Assembly: GCA_021030905.1 (NCBI GenBank) | Contig: JAGFMI010000031.1 | Span: forward strand, 1 to 64,000 | From: Pyrenula massariospora | Lineage: Eukaryota; Ascomycota; Eurotiomycetes; Pyrenulales; Pyrenulaceae | DNA: 64,000 nucleotides | Direction: 5' to 3' | Shown: positions 35,976 through 47,415 of the stretch, one piece after another | Position numbering within the stretch: position 1 is the stretch's first letter | How the letters are laid out: the number at the start of each line of letters is the position of its first letter | The notes under the pieces: model-generated | Told to the model about the DNA's origin: nothing | The model's input: only the letters and a program-made list of their open reading frames with translations | Databases searched by the model: none | Translations under genes and position numbers: made by a program

Positions 35976-37078
35976 CTAATGTCCAGCCTGTGCAAAAGCA
36001 CGACGACGATCTCTCTCTTCGGCAATTGACAGCTGGAAAAATGTTAATTTTACGATCATCATCGCAGTTGCGGGTATTTCAAGGCATACCTTAACGCCCT
36101 TACCCTTGGGCAGCGAGATCCACGGCTTCTCTTTTCCAATGATAAACACATTGCTCTCCCGCGTCGCAAACGAATTGTCAATCGCATCCTTAATGTGCAC
36201 GATGTTGAAACCTCCATCATGTCTCTCTCGGTGGGTGATAACACCCACGCGCCCCATATTTCGCCCGCCAGTGACCATAGCGACAACGCCGGTGTCAAAG
36301 CGGATGGAGTCAGTGATCTTGCCGGTAGAAATATCAATCTTGACGGTGTCGTTGACCTTTATGGCGGGGTCCGGATAGCGAATTCTGTAAGAGTAACGAC
36401 GGTCAGTATACACCATATGTGATATTTTTCCAACCAAAACTTGGTCCAACGACTGAATGATGCAAACTCACGTTCTCGCATCGTGCGTGACCAAGAATGG
36501 GATTCCGCCCTTGCCCAGTTGCACCCTCTTGACCTTTCCGAGTTTGTACTCTGCCTCTGCCTCCTCGATGCGATGTACAGTAAAGCGGCCCTTGGTGTCG
36601 TAGACCAGCCGGAACTGCTCACCGGTCTTTTCGATGCTAATAACATCCATAAAGCCGGCAGGGTAGGTAATATCGGTCCGAACTTTGCCATCGATTTTAA
36701 TAAGGCGCTGCATGACAATGGCTTTTGTTTCGCGGTTATTGAGAGCATATTTGAGTCTACAAGGAGGAGCATCAGCGTCTCAGACTTTGAAAGATGGACC
36801 AATCTTGCTTACCGATTCCGGATAAATACTATCAGAGGCAGGCAATCGCGAAGTTTGTGAGGACCAGGAGAAGGACGAGGTGCGTATGTTCCTGAGAGTT
36901 TGTCAAGCATCCAGTGCGATGGCGCACTGAGACGCTTCTGGTGTTTCTTCCTAGAGAAGGAAACGTTTTAGCTTAGTCTTTGGGATCGTTGTGCGATAAA
37001 GTGACGGAAATAGTTGGTCTATTCTATGGCTAGCTGGCCAAATCGCTTTGAAAAGAATACTTACGGTCCGCGCCCCAT
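35976..37078 (-). CDS. RPS4: 40S ribosomal protein S4 (eS4)
   Basis: Small-subunit ribosomal protein of the eS4 family. Five exons, all in phase: 37078-37065, 36950-36813, 36756-36472, 36384-36090 and 36032-35976. They give 262 residues, the usual length (261-263). The first exon encodes only MGRGP, as is common for ribosomal protein genes in fungi, and the 114-nt first intron is the longest. The sequence reads [20 protein letters not shown], then [19 protein letters not shown] (S4 RNA-binding and central domain), a KOW-like block [11 protein letters not shown] and the C-terminal [17 protein letters not shown] highly expressed housekeeping gene. RPS4 is a member of the gene set commonly linked to MAT in Pezizomycotina. 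Confidence 0.97.
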
Positions 37079-37303
37079 CTTGCAAAATGTCACGAAGAAG
37101 GGTTCCTGTTGTCAAAGTTGGGCTCTACCCAATTCATGGGAAACTCGTGAGGTTGTGGTGCGGATGTCGGGATTGTTCACGCTAGACTCATTTGGGCCTA
37201 TATTTAGGGCACGCAGTCAGGGCATGACAAAGTGCGAAAGTCAACGCCAAGACAGTGTTGGTAGAGGCAGCACCTTTTTCTTTCCATCTGCTCTTCTAGA
37301 TAT

Positions 37304-38502
37304 CTAGATCAACCCCTTGATGATGGCCGCTTCGGCATTGAGAATTGATGACCCAGCCGCCCCAATCACTGTATTATGGCTCAGCGCCGCAAATCTTATA
37401 TCGAAATGCCCACCTTTCCTCCCCTCTCTCACCCTCCCAACACTAACAGCATACCCACCCGAGATATCTCTATCCAACCTTGGCTGCGGTCGGTCAGGTT
37501 CATCAAATACCACAATCGCCTTCTCCGGCGACGAGGCGCAGCCGAGCTTCTGGGCTTCTGAGACGTACTCCCTCATCGCTTCCTTGACTTCTTCTGCACT
37601 AGGAGGAGGCCGTTTCGCAAATCTTAGAGATACAAATGCCATATGTCCATCTGTGACTCCTACTCTCGTACATGTAGCTCCAACTGTAAGCGTAGACTGT
37701 TCTTTGACGCCCGAGCTATCCGCATCGATAGATCCGAGGATCTTCTGTGCTTCATTCTCCAACTTATCTTCTTCACCTGAGATGAACGGGATGACATTGT
37801 CCATGATGTCCATACTTGGGACGCCGGGATAGCCTGCACCTGAGACAGCTTGCTCGGTGAAGACCTCAACGTCCTCAACAGGGCCGAATTTGCTTTGTAG
37901 GGCTGCGAATGGAATGACGACACCAATGACTGCGCAGTTCGAATTGCAAACAAGGAAGCCTTTATTCAGACCGAATTGCTTTCTCTGATGGGGTATAAGG
38001 TTTAGATGCTGTAGATTGACTATCGGAACAACAAGTGGGACAAGAGGATGTCGCCGGTAGTTCTTTGCATTAGAGAAAACAGGAATGTTAGCTTTTACGA
38101 ATTCCATCTCTGGCAGGCGCTATTAGTGACGTCGCGATCATGATATTCCTCGACGCCTACCGATCTCGCCGGCCACATCACTGTCCAACCCTGAAAATAC
38201 CAGATCACAGTCTTGAAAGTTGCTGGCTTTGCACTCCCTAACTTCAAGGCTGGCGAGCTCTTGCGACATGGACATGCTCTGCTTCCAGCGGACTGCATCT
38301 TTGTATTTTTTGCCTGTAGAGCGTGAGGATGCTCCCACAGCGTGAAGTTTCAGCGATGGATGATTGGCTAGTAGAAGAATGAAGCGTTGGCCCACAGACC
38401 CTGTGCATCCCAGAACGCCTGACTAATGTTAATAGTCGAATAAGCGCTTTTTGTGTAGTTGAAAGCCTTACCGCATTTCTTCTCCGGTCCGCCGGAGCTC
38501 AT
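37304..38502 (-). CDS. HOM2: Aspartate-semialdehyde dehydrogenase (HOM2/ASD)
   Basis: Converts aspartyl-4-phosphate to aspartate-semialdehyde with NADPH, the second step toward threonine, methionine and homoserine; cytosolic. Three exons: 38502-38472, 38418-38161 and 38109-37304, with introns of 53 and 51 nt. They give 364 residues, like yeast Hom2. The first junction rebuilds the nucleotide-binding loop [13 protein letters not shown]. The catalytic Cys is residue 155 in CNSNCAVIG. Further blocks are [12 protein letters not shown] (substrate region) and [21 protein letters not shown]. The start ATG ([10 protein letters not shown]) is separated from the rest by the first intron. It is tail-to-head with RPS4. 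The gene product is absent from animals. Very secure assignment. Confidence 0.97.
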
Positions 38503-39095
38503 CCCGACAGGACTTCCGTGAGATTCTCGTTCGCTGGAAGGCACAAAAATTTTTCAATTTTTTTAAGGAGTGGTGCGAGGAGGGTGATTGTGCTTGAATT
38601 GTGTGCTGGGGCAAGGAGATAACTTTGCCGAAAGACAATGAGATGACTTTAACTTTGTCCCTAGTTCTCTCGAGGAGTAGCCAATGATTGGATAGCGGAA
38701 ATATTGATCGACCTCAAGCAATTGATAGGCGCTTTGAGAAACGATTTCGATCTGAGTCACAATTGCTTGGCAAGGGGCAGAGAAAGGATAGATGCCTCCA
38801 TGCATATGCCCTGTCTGGACGAGGATCGCGTTCCTTATCACTAAAGACACCCAACTTCTCAAGATTCATGCGTGAATATCATAGATCTAGTAGTAAGGCT
38901 TCATAGGCTTAGCTAGGTAAAATCCTTGGCGTTATAATCGAAATGACAGATACTTTGGGAAATGGTGATAATTAGGACTAGAAACTAGTTTCATGACTAT
39001 ATCTCGATATCGGGTGCAGATGGTGACATTCACAACATTCTCATTCTTTCCTTAAGAATAACGCTCTGCCATGGCTTGCTTCACACGAGTCACGA
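38503..39095. other. Intergenic, HOM2 promoter side
   Basis: This 593-bp gap lies between HOM2 start and the transporter stop, both on the minus strand. No gene was recognised. Confidence 0.5.
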
Positions 39096-41523
39096 TCAGA
39101 AGAATTTGCCCGGGTTGCTGTCAATGTGCTCTGTATCGCTAGCCAGGTCATTTCTCTCCTCCTCCTCGTTCGCACCTCCTGTATAGAAGTCCGGCGGCGG
39201 AGGACCAATTGGTTTGTCTAATGCATCAAACCGGTGTCCCTGGAGTCTAGCTCGCGCAAACTGCACCGCCAAACGGAGCGCAAACGCACCGAATCCCCAC
39301 AGCAATCCGCCTACGGGTGCAGCGACAAAGGCTCCTACGTAGAAGCTTCATTAGCTACTATCATACTCAACATTAAGATATTTCCGACTCCTGCATGTCC
39401 ACTTCTGCATGTGCTGAAACCATCAAGAATATGAAGACTTACCAAACGCACTCCAATCCTCAGCATAAAGGCCTCCTTCTAGCAAAATAAGATTGCCGGC
39501 CAGCCTAGCATCTCCGTGATAATAAACTAGGCCAAAGAGAAACACGGTGAGTATACCTCCAAGGCCACCAACAACGACCTCAAAACCTCGCCACCAGTAG
39601 CATCTGTCATTCAGGCCAATTACGAGCACGGGAATACTGGCTGCGCTCACGAGGTCACTGATGAGGAAAATCTGTAGGACCGACGGGCTTTTCAATGCGA
39701 CGACGCAGACCGGGATGATGATCAAAACTACTGCACCTCGGATGTACCTCAACTTGAGCCTGTTTCGAAAAATGTCGTTTGATGCAGTCGACACCATGGA
39801 TGATTGAAAAGAGTCAAACGCAGACGTTGAAAGTGCAACAACAAGGACGAGGACAATTCCCACGACCCATCCAGGTAGCTGCTCTAAAAGGAGAAAAAAG
39901 GCAATGCTACCTTCTTGGGGAGGGTTGCCCGGCCACGCGCCAGACCATGCCGCAAGGAGACCGGATACTCCCACAAGGGTGAGAATTATTGTCACACCTA
40001 CCGCGGCGATACTCACTCCGACGAGGAGATCTTTGTCGGTCTTAGAGGCGAAGGTGCGCATCCAAAGGAAGCTGAGGAAGAAATCGTTTGTCAGAATTGC
40101 CACAGGGAGGATGTATATCAGCTGCCATCCCAGCAAGCTTGCATCAAGCAAAGTGCTCGAGTCCACAAGTGAGCGATCAATGTGAGTTTTGGCGCCAACT
40201 GTTACAACGCCAATTATGATAAGTAGCACAACCATCAGCCCTTGGACGTTGTCGGTGACGACAGAGACTCGAAAACCGCCAAACGTGGTGTAGGCTGTTG
40301 TTACCACGCATTCGACAATGACCACTGGGAGCCCATTCAAGCCTGTTAAGGCTGTTATAATCTGTTGCAGGCCAGAAAGCTCAGCCACCATGTAGAGAAA
40401 AATCGTGATGAGCCTGCAAGCATAGTATTAGCCCAGAAATCTCAACAATTAGCTTCTAGACAGTTTCGTACGTAAGAGCGCTAAGGTACAGAGCAGTGAC
40501 AGTGCCATATCGCTGCCGAGTCCATTCGGTTAGGACAAAACCCTCGGGGCATTTTCGTCGAATGATAGAGCCGAGGAAACCAAAGATAAGGAGTGGAAGT
40601 CCTGAGGATAATGCATATACGACTAGTCCCTGGACTCCAGCAATTGTCGATATCTCTGGATACGTGAAAAGGATTCCAGATCCAAGCGCTGCGGGAAGTC
40701 AAAGACTAATGTCAGCAAAATATTCAACTATGAAGAGATGGGGGTTTGAAGCGGCAGCACGTTTCCCACGCAAGCATTAACTTGATCGAGTATTAACGGT
40801 ACAATCTCAGCATCATGCAGATCCGAAGGGTGTGAACTCTCCTCGCAATCCGAGGAGGTGGGTCACATATCTTCCAGGACTACAATCAGCGCCCGTAGTG
40901 AGCCGCAGCAGCACCCTTGTCCCAGTGTACTCATGCCTAGCTTAGTCGTGCTTGATTGAAGATGCAAGCGGATTCGATTTGCTGTATCAGGCACCAAGCA
41001 ACTGGGACGAAGGGCACCGGTCTATGCAGGGGATTGTACAAACCTTATCAAGGATGCGCTGCAATGCTAATAGCCCCTCTTTCAACCGCTCAATGTTTTT
41101 GTCCACGTTTGCATGCTTAACATGTTCGCGTAGGCTGCCGCTTCACGTTGCTATTTGGGTTGGTGCAGCACACTCACCAGAAGCAATGAAGTTGAGTGCA
41201 AGCGGTATGGCTAGAAGGTTTATTAGCTCCCAAGTATATGTGTATGCTAAAGGTGAAATAAAAGAAATAGCGAGGCTGAAAGACAAGGTGCTCATGACTT
41301 GCCCGTCTGTGTCCGGTTGCTGGAAAGCCATTGTCCTTTTGACTGGCCTCGAAGCCGGTATGCTATGGCCAGGCCAAAAATTCTATGCTCTGTGTCAGCG
41401 ATCCACGCAAATTTTCTGTGGAGCAGTGCTTGGAAATTCTCATCTAGGCAGGTAGGCGTACAAGAAAGCACCGTATGTGAGATAGATGACGGCATTAGAC
41501 GCCTGGAAAGATGGCTGGCCCAT
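39096..41523 (-). CDS. Sodium:solute symporter family (SSS) transporter
   Basis: Plasma-membrane symporter of the SSS superfamily; the substrate is not deducible. Six exons in phase were reconstructed: 41523-41462, 41382-41303, 41210-41178, 40688-40472, 40413-39443 and 39334-39096. They give 533 residues. Membrane segments begin with NAVIYLTYGAFLIFGLAIAY and continue through ALNFIASALGSGILFTYPE, the long run of helices in exon 5, and PVGGLLWGFGAFALRLA. The core phrase VALSTSAFDSFQSSMVSTAS corresponds to the eighth-helix sodium-site region of SSS proteins (Ser/Thr-rich). Intron 2 (41302-41211) begins with GCAAGT instead of GT, a GC-AG intron, and is required to keep frame. Intron 3 (41177-40689, 489 nt) is several times longer than any other in the window. 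It resembles a fungus-specific SSS subgroup distinct from the urea permease Dur3. Confidence 0.88.
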
Positions 41524-42214
41524 GTCTGTCGGGTATCAACGTTCACGCGTACAGTGTGCGCTCGTCAACACAGATGTTGTGAAACTAGAAAACTTCCATG
41601 GAATGAAAATCTGCGTGTCCCAGGGATCGACAGCGGGTTGATGCAGTACATTATCTCGCGTCGGCTATCTCGAGCGAAAATTTTTAGCGGGATAGGCGGG
41701 GCAGATCGACACGCAGATTCCACTAAGAGTGGGCTTGCACTTGCCCATCGCAATGCTTCTGTCGAGCTGTTTACGTGAACTCTTTAGTAGACAAGGAAAT
41801 CAGGGTAGGCTTTGGGTTTGGCCATGCTTCAGGATTGGCCTGGTCTCACAGCTCACCCAATTAGGAAGTCCCTTTTGGGGCCCATCACGGCAAGGATCGG
41901 TTGTGGTCTTTGCTCCTCTGTATTCGTATCTGGCAATATCCAGATTCTATGTCTCGCTAACCTTGACTGCTCAACATTGAGCTTGTAATCTGCGGTCTAT
42001 TATGGGCGATCGTCGTCTTCAGCTTTTTGTAGAGGACTTGCATCATGGGGAAGGAAGCCCATTCCCATCACCAGCGTTAGAAAAAGCACACGCGCCGACG
42101 CCAGAACGCCATCCAGCACATAATTCCCGGAATCACTGACAAAGACAAGCCCAGAAGCTCTATACCTTGCCCATTCTTAGATACTACATCCACCTTTGGT
42201 AGTCTGCTCTACCT
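41524..42214. other. Intergenic, transporter promoter side
   Basis: About 690 bp lies upstream of the symporter and downstream of the RRM gene. No gene was recognised. Confidence 0.5.
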
Positions 42215-43902
42215 TCAATACTCTGTAAACGGAAACCCCTGCCCCATTTGATAATGATTCGCACGAAACGGAGGAACGTAGGCTGGCGCATACGGTGGGA
42301 TAGCCACGGCTGGGGCAGGAGGACGAGGGACCCAAACCGGCTCAGGACAAGTATCTAGATTCAACACCTTCGCTGCAGTTTCGTCGCTCAGTCCCATTCG
42401 CACGCCTTCTCGATAGAGTCGCTTTATGATTTCGCTATCGTTGTTTGGAATAGGCGGTAGACGCAGGCCAGGGCGACGTCGGCCGCTAGTCTCTTTCCTC
42501 TCGACACGAGAGTCCCATCCCAGAATCGACGGCGGCTCTGCGTTCACGGCTCGGTTAACAGCATCGACTGAATCAAAACAAACAAAGGCAAAAGTCGCGG
42601 TGAGGCCTTTCTGTGGCGTGGGTTTGCTGATCACATTGATGTCGACAATAGTGCCATGTTTTGAAAAAGCGTTCAGCAGCTCAGACTTGGCTGTTGCGGG
42701 GGGTAGATTTCCTACGAAAATCGAACGGGAATCCACTTCATGCATACTTGTAATAGTGTGCTGCTGGTCGTACAGAGAAACAGGAGTGTGAGGGGGGGTC
42801 GTGAGTGCACGTGATCGAGAATGTTTCTTGAAGAGCCTGTCTTTGGTGCTCGGTGGATGTAGGACCTGGAAGGTGTCATGGCTTTTCATTCCCTGCAAGG
42901 TGATTAGAAGCATTCAGAAAGGAGCAAAGGAAGTTTTACCATTAATGCGTCCTTGGAGTCCTCAAAGAACACAAACTTCACCAGAGCACCGTCTGGGACT
43001 GGCACCCGAGCTAGACGTTGTTCCGACAGTAGCATTGATGAAATTTCCTCGATCGGGCCGAAACGACCAAGCTCGCGTCGGGCATCAAACTCAGTCACGG
43101 GAGTACCATCATGACGTGTGAGAAATACTGTTCCTAAAGTCGGTTAGTACCGTAAAAAAAGAGAATTAGGGCTTGTTTAGGACGCACTGTCGCAACGGGC
43201 AATTTCCACACGAAGAGGGCGACTGTCGATTTGAAGATCCACGGCTCCAGCAAGGGCATTTCCGGCATCTGTAATTGTCTGCAAGCATGTTAGACAAGAG
43301 CTGGTAATTGTGTAATGGAGATGCAACGTATCTCGAATTGAACGAACGCAAAAGGCATCCTGTGTCTATCATGGCGGATCTTGACATAGCATCGCCCGTA
43401 CGGTTGAAAGAGATCGTACACGTGACCAGATAACTCTTGATCCGTTCGACTGTTTGTCAAATTCGCGACGAAGAGACAAGCTTGTGTCGGAAAAACACCT
43501 TGAGCATTCGACGGAGAAATTTGTTCACCAAGACGGTCTTCACGAGGTTGGTGAGGGCTGTCTTCTGTGAGTTGAGGAGTAAAGGTTACGGCCTTCTTTG
43601 AAGGCGGAGTGACTGGGGGACTGTTTCTGGAGATAGCTTTGGTGATTGCTTCGTCTTCTGCGTCCATGTTTGAGGGTTAGCCACAACGCTTTTCGCTGAT
43701 GGGGAAACGATCCAAGGGTCGTGTGATGGCGCCGGTTAGCAATAAGATGGCAAGATGATGACTGCCGAGAGGCAAAAAGTGAAAGTAACATACCACCTGC
43801 ATCATCTGCACGACCTTTTCCTTTGTCGGACGGACCCGCTACTGCTCTGTCAGGCATTAGTTGGTAAGGGATCGCAGGTTGGATCCCTTTCTTGTTCGAC
43901 AT
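42215..43902 (-). CDS. RNA-binding protein with several RRM domains
   Basis: Five exons are inferred: 43902-43794, 43657-43332, 43278-43188, 43133-42940 and 42892-42215, giving 465 residues. RRM1 (from ~residue 85) shows RNP2 CLFVANLTN and RNP1 MPFAFVQFE. A second, weaker RRM-like unit follows (TVFLTRHDGT...LVKFVFFEDSKDA). RRM3 (~residues 295-370) has SIFVGNLPP and LTATFAFVCFDS. The C-terminal ~80 residues are Pro-rich. This three-RRM layout occurs in fungal post-transcriptional regulators, but I cannot name the orthologue. The junction between exons 2 and 3 keeps the RRM1 spacing only if the intron starts ATACGT instead of GT; a GT alternative five bases away with another AG deletes two residues. 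Exon 1 joins in phase across a 136-nt intron. The target RNAs are unknown. Confidence 0.82.
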
Positions 43903-46063
43903 TGTGACTTCGTCAGCTTTTCAGGGATGGTGAAATGTTGAGCTGAGGGTCTTGCAAGGGATGCTCAAAGTGTGAAATTGTGTGAAATGAGGCCAATGAA
44001 TCGTCTGGATCAATCAACGAGAAGACGTGCTGTTTTGAGAAGAGAACGATAGCAAGAGACAGTTGAAACGAATAATGAAGTGGTTTGAGACAGTTCTGCC
44101 TGAGATAGAAGGCACTCCTCGAGGCTGAGGAAGCTCAATAATCGGGGTGGAGGTAGAAGAGAAAGTCAAGGTGGATTGAAAATAGGAGAGTCTTTTATAG
44201 GCTAGTATGACAGCAGAGCGCACCGCCAAAGTCCTCTTTCCTGTGGAGCGAAAGTAGCCAGCACGGTGAGAGGCCTGACCGAAGGACCGATATGTTAATT
44301 GAGGGTTACATTGCGAGGAAAGATCAAGTGTGATGGGAAGGAAAGCCACCGATCTGATGCTTGTTTTCGTAGAAAGATTGGAGCCTGACCTACGAGACCT
44401 TGATCACGATTGATATTGCTTTGTTTAGACAAAAGATCCCCGGCGTACTCCGACCCGGACAGCACGTCATGTTTTCCGGGCAAATCATTGCCGGCGCCGT
44501 GAATCGAAATGACTCCTATATCGGAATGCAAATGGCAGTGGAAGCGGTCAAGTTGGAGACATTGCTAAGTAGCCGAGGAGCCGATCAACGCGTCTGGATT
44601 GAATAGAGTATCATGATATTGAATATCGGGCGGCAATGACTGTTTGGAAGAACGCGCGTGGAAGCCTGCTGCCAACCGGGCAATCGGCCGCGGCGGCAAC
44701 CCCCTAAGCGAGCACACTCCGGACATGCCTCGGATCATTGCAAAGGAAAGCACCGTACAGAAATCAAATGCCGACAACACATGGCGGCGGAAATCGGCCC
44801 GGAACTGATTCTATGACCGATGCCTGGATAAGTATTGTGGAATTGCAATACCAGAAGACAGGCCGTGAGCGAATGCCTAGGTCTTGATAGGAGCGTCTGT
44901 TAGCGTTGGCCCCTGGTATCAGAAGTTGGTGGCAAGGAGCTACAGATACTCGAGTGCAGCTAGCTCAAACACTTCCTCAAATATGGCCAGTCCTAATGCT
45001 GGCATAGCAGCTCTTTTGAACCTGGTTGTGATCTCTTGACATATTTTTTCTTTGTAGCAGCACTTCATTCGACACTAATCTTCGTTGATTGTTGGCCTCG
45101 AAGTAGTCCAATTGTCCTACACCATGCTGCAGTCACAGTATCTGCTGAGCATCGACCCTGGTGATGATCACATCTGGATCTTCCTTTCGACCTATGAGGC
45201 ACCATAGAGAGCTTTTCTATCGACACGACTGCACATTCAAGGAAATCCTTAACGCCGATACTCTCCCTGTGTCATGCCTGGCAGATTAGCTCCAGGCGTT
45301 GCTTGCGGGTTGCCTTTCGAGGAAAACACAGTTAAAACTACTACTTTCCCTTTTACAAAGCCGCGGCCTGAAGAGAGTAAGATTTGAAAGCGCTGAAGCC
45401 CTACAGCTCTGGCTAACGCCTAGGCAGGCCTACCTCCCCCGATCGCCTGCCCTCCAAACTCACGTCCCATAGACCCGTACTGGCCGACTTACATAACAGA
45501 ATCCCAGGTAGACAAGTTGAGAAAATTTTCTTAAAGGAACAAGAGACATATAGTTGATTGCAGGCGTTAAAGTTAGATCACAGAACTGGCTTTACGGCTG
45601 GTTTTGGTGCTGGCAGTTGTTTGAAGGTGCCTTTGCGAAAGTCATGATAACGTCATTTAACGGTATGGAACGCGCCTGATCCTGGGGCTGAGAGCCAGAA
45701 TGAGGTATTATAGATTGCTCTATCCTAAGCTTGCAGCAGGAGAAAGAGCTCATATAGTATTTGAGTGGTAGGGTTCTCAAGCGTGTCAAGACAAACGAAT
45801 TTTGACCTACAAATCTCGCGCGCAATCTTGAATGAGGTCGCTCTAGCGCCGAGGAATAAGCGACGCGACGATGCGGTCCGTGCTCTCCACCCGGCAATTG
45901 CCATTATGATGCAACAAGTTCTTGAGCTTTGAACCAGTCGTTCTGGCGAGACTACTGTTCCGCCAGTGACAATAGCTTCGTATAGCTTCGCTGACAGAAT
46001 GTGTCCCTGCTCGTATACCCAGATAATAATGTAATTTTTTTGAGCTCGAAGACTCTCACCAGT
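43903..46063. other. Long divergent intergenic region (2.2 kb)
   Basis: It lies between the RRM gene (minus) and CIA30 (plus). Short frames such as 44014-44349 and 45592-45897 (minus) have no domain. The left part is likely a long 5' leader and promoter of the RRM gene. Nothing else was supported. Confidence 0.5.
44193..44199 (-). promoter_or_regulatory. Candidate TATA box of the RRM gene
   Basis: TATAAAA on the minus strand lies about 290 bp upstream of the RRM gene start codon. Position and motif fit a TATA box with a leader of ~250 nt; no transcript data support it. Confidence 0.3.
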
Positions 46064-46964
46064 ATGTTTCCAACCTCCAGAAGATCCGCTCCTGGATTCC
46101 TCCAGAGGAGCTTAGATGAATTCAAGAGACAAGCGAGGATAGGTTTGTTCGCATATTATACTAGGTCTACCGAATTTCAGCCTGACGTTATTAGCTGTTA
46201 CCTTTGAAGGAATCTCTGGTCCTGGCAACAAACCCTATCACCTCCTCGACTTTCGAAACCCAGACACTGTAACCACTCTAAAAACCATGTCCGATCGCGC
46301 CGTTGGGGGCTATAGCCAGTCCATAGTGACTCAAAAGCCGGAGAACCCTGCCACTTCAACGCCTGCCCACATGGTTTGGCACGGCAACATAAGCACCAAA
46401 TTACCTGAGCGAAACCCGTCCGTTCAACGAACTGGTTATGCAGCTTTCAGGAATCATGACCGGGGAATGAGTCTGATGGGGAAACTTGTTTGGAATGTCG
46501 ATTCATACATATACCTTGCTTTGCGAGTCAAGTCTGACGGGAGAAAATATTTTGTCAATGTGCAAACAGACAGCATCGTTCAGTCAGATATACACCAACA
46601 CCGATTGTACACCAGAAATCACCAGGGCTCTCAAGGTCCAGACCATCCAGGAGACTGGGAAACTATATTAATTAAGTGGAATGACTTTGTCCGCACAAAC
46701 CATGGTACAGTGGTTGAGCCGCAATCTGAGATCATGAAGGACAAGGTCAGGACGGTGGGAATAGGATTGATTGACCGAATCGACGGTCCATTTGAGCTCG
46801 GTATTCAGGGATTCTGGGCAACAAACGGCAGCTTGGAAAAAGAGGCTCAAAAGAAGGAAGTGGAAGCAGAGCAGGGAAAGGGCGTACCAGAACGTAGTCG
46901 CGTTGGTCAAGCCATGGGCTATGAGCCGGAGAAGCCCAAGACTGAGGAGATACCTTTCGGATGA
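46064..46964 (+). CDS. CIA30: Mitochondrial complex I assembly factor CIA30 (NDUFAF1 family)
   Basis: Chaperone for assembly of respiratory complex I in the mitochondrial matrix/inner membrane. Two exons, 46064-46142 and 46195-46964, are joined by a 52-nt intron (phase 1), giving 282 residues. The start MFPTSRRSAPGFLQRSLDE is basic and Ser/Arg-rich, as expected for a mitochondrial presequence. The CIA30 domain covers most of the rest: KTMSDRAVGGYS near the start, then TGYAAFRN, LALRVKSDGRKYFVNVQT and the later VGIGLIDRIDGPFELGIQG. The C-terminal ~40 residues are charged. An alternative acceptor 18 bases later would give a product six residues shorter. It is followed by APC5 on the same strand. 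CIA30 and APC5 are neighbours in the ancestral MAT region of many Pezizomycotina. Confidence 0.92.
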
Positions 46965-47415
46965 TGCAAGTGCTCATATGTTTAATTGCTTTCGTGTGCT
47001 CTCTGCGAGCCTGTAGATAAATTATTACAACTGCGCGAAGGGAGTCTTCTACGCCATCTGATATTTTGACCATGTAGCCAACATGCCACATTCGATTGTA
47101 ACAACATCAATTTACAACCGTTTTTTACCGCTCTTCCGAGTCCCTCTACTGTGCGCCATTACTTTTCCAGGTTGCCTCCAACTTTCTCACCCCTATCTTC
47201 ACGAGAGATAATTGATAAACTGCCTATCTTCACGTGACAGCGTATATTCTTTTGACGCGGCATCGCGAGACGCGTTTTGCCGGTTTCCCAAGGACGAGCC
47301 GACGGTGCATTGTGAAAATCAGTCCGATCGATGACTACATTACATGTCCGAATCTCACTCAGTCGTAATGCCCGAGAATGATAAGTCTTATTGAAAAATC
47401 TGTGTTGACTGAAGG
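46965..47415. other. Intergenic CIA30/APC5
   Basis: This 450-bp gap between two plus-strand genes contains the APC5 promoter. No gene was recognised. Confidence 0.5.

Noticed and set aside
43658-43667. ATG at 43667 as start of the RRM gene
   Set aside because: An upstream exon (43902-43794) joins in phase across a normal GT-AG intron, so the longer model is preferred, although the shorter start cannot be excluded.
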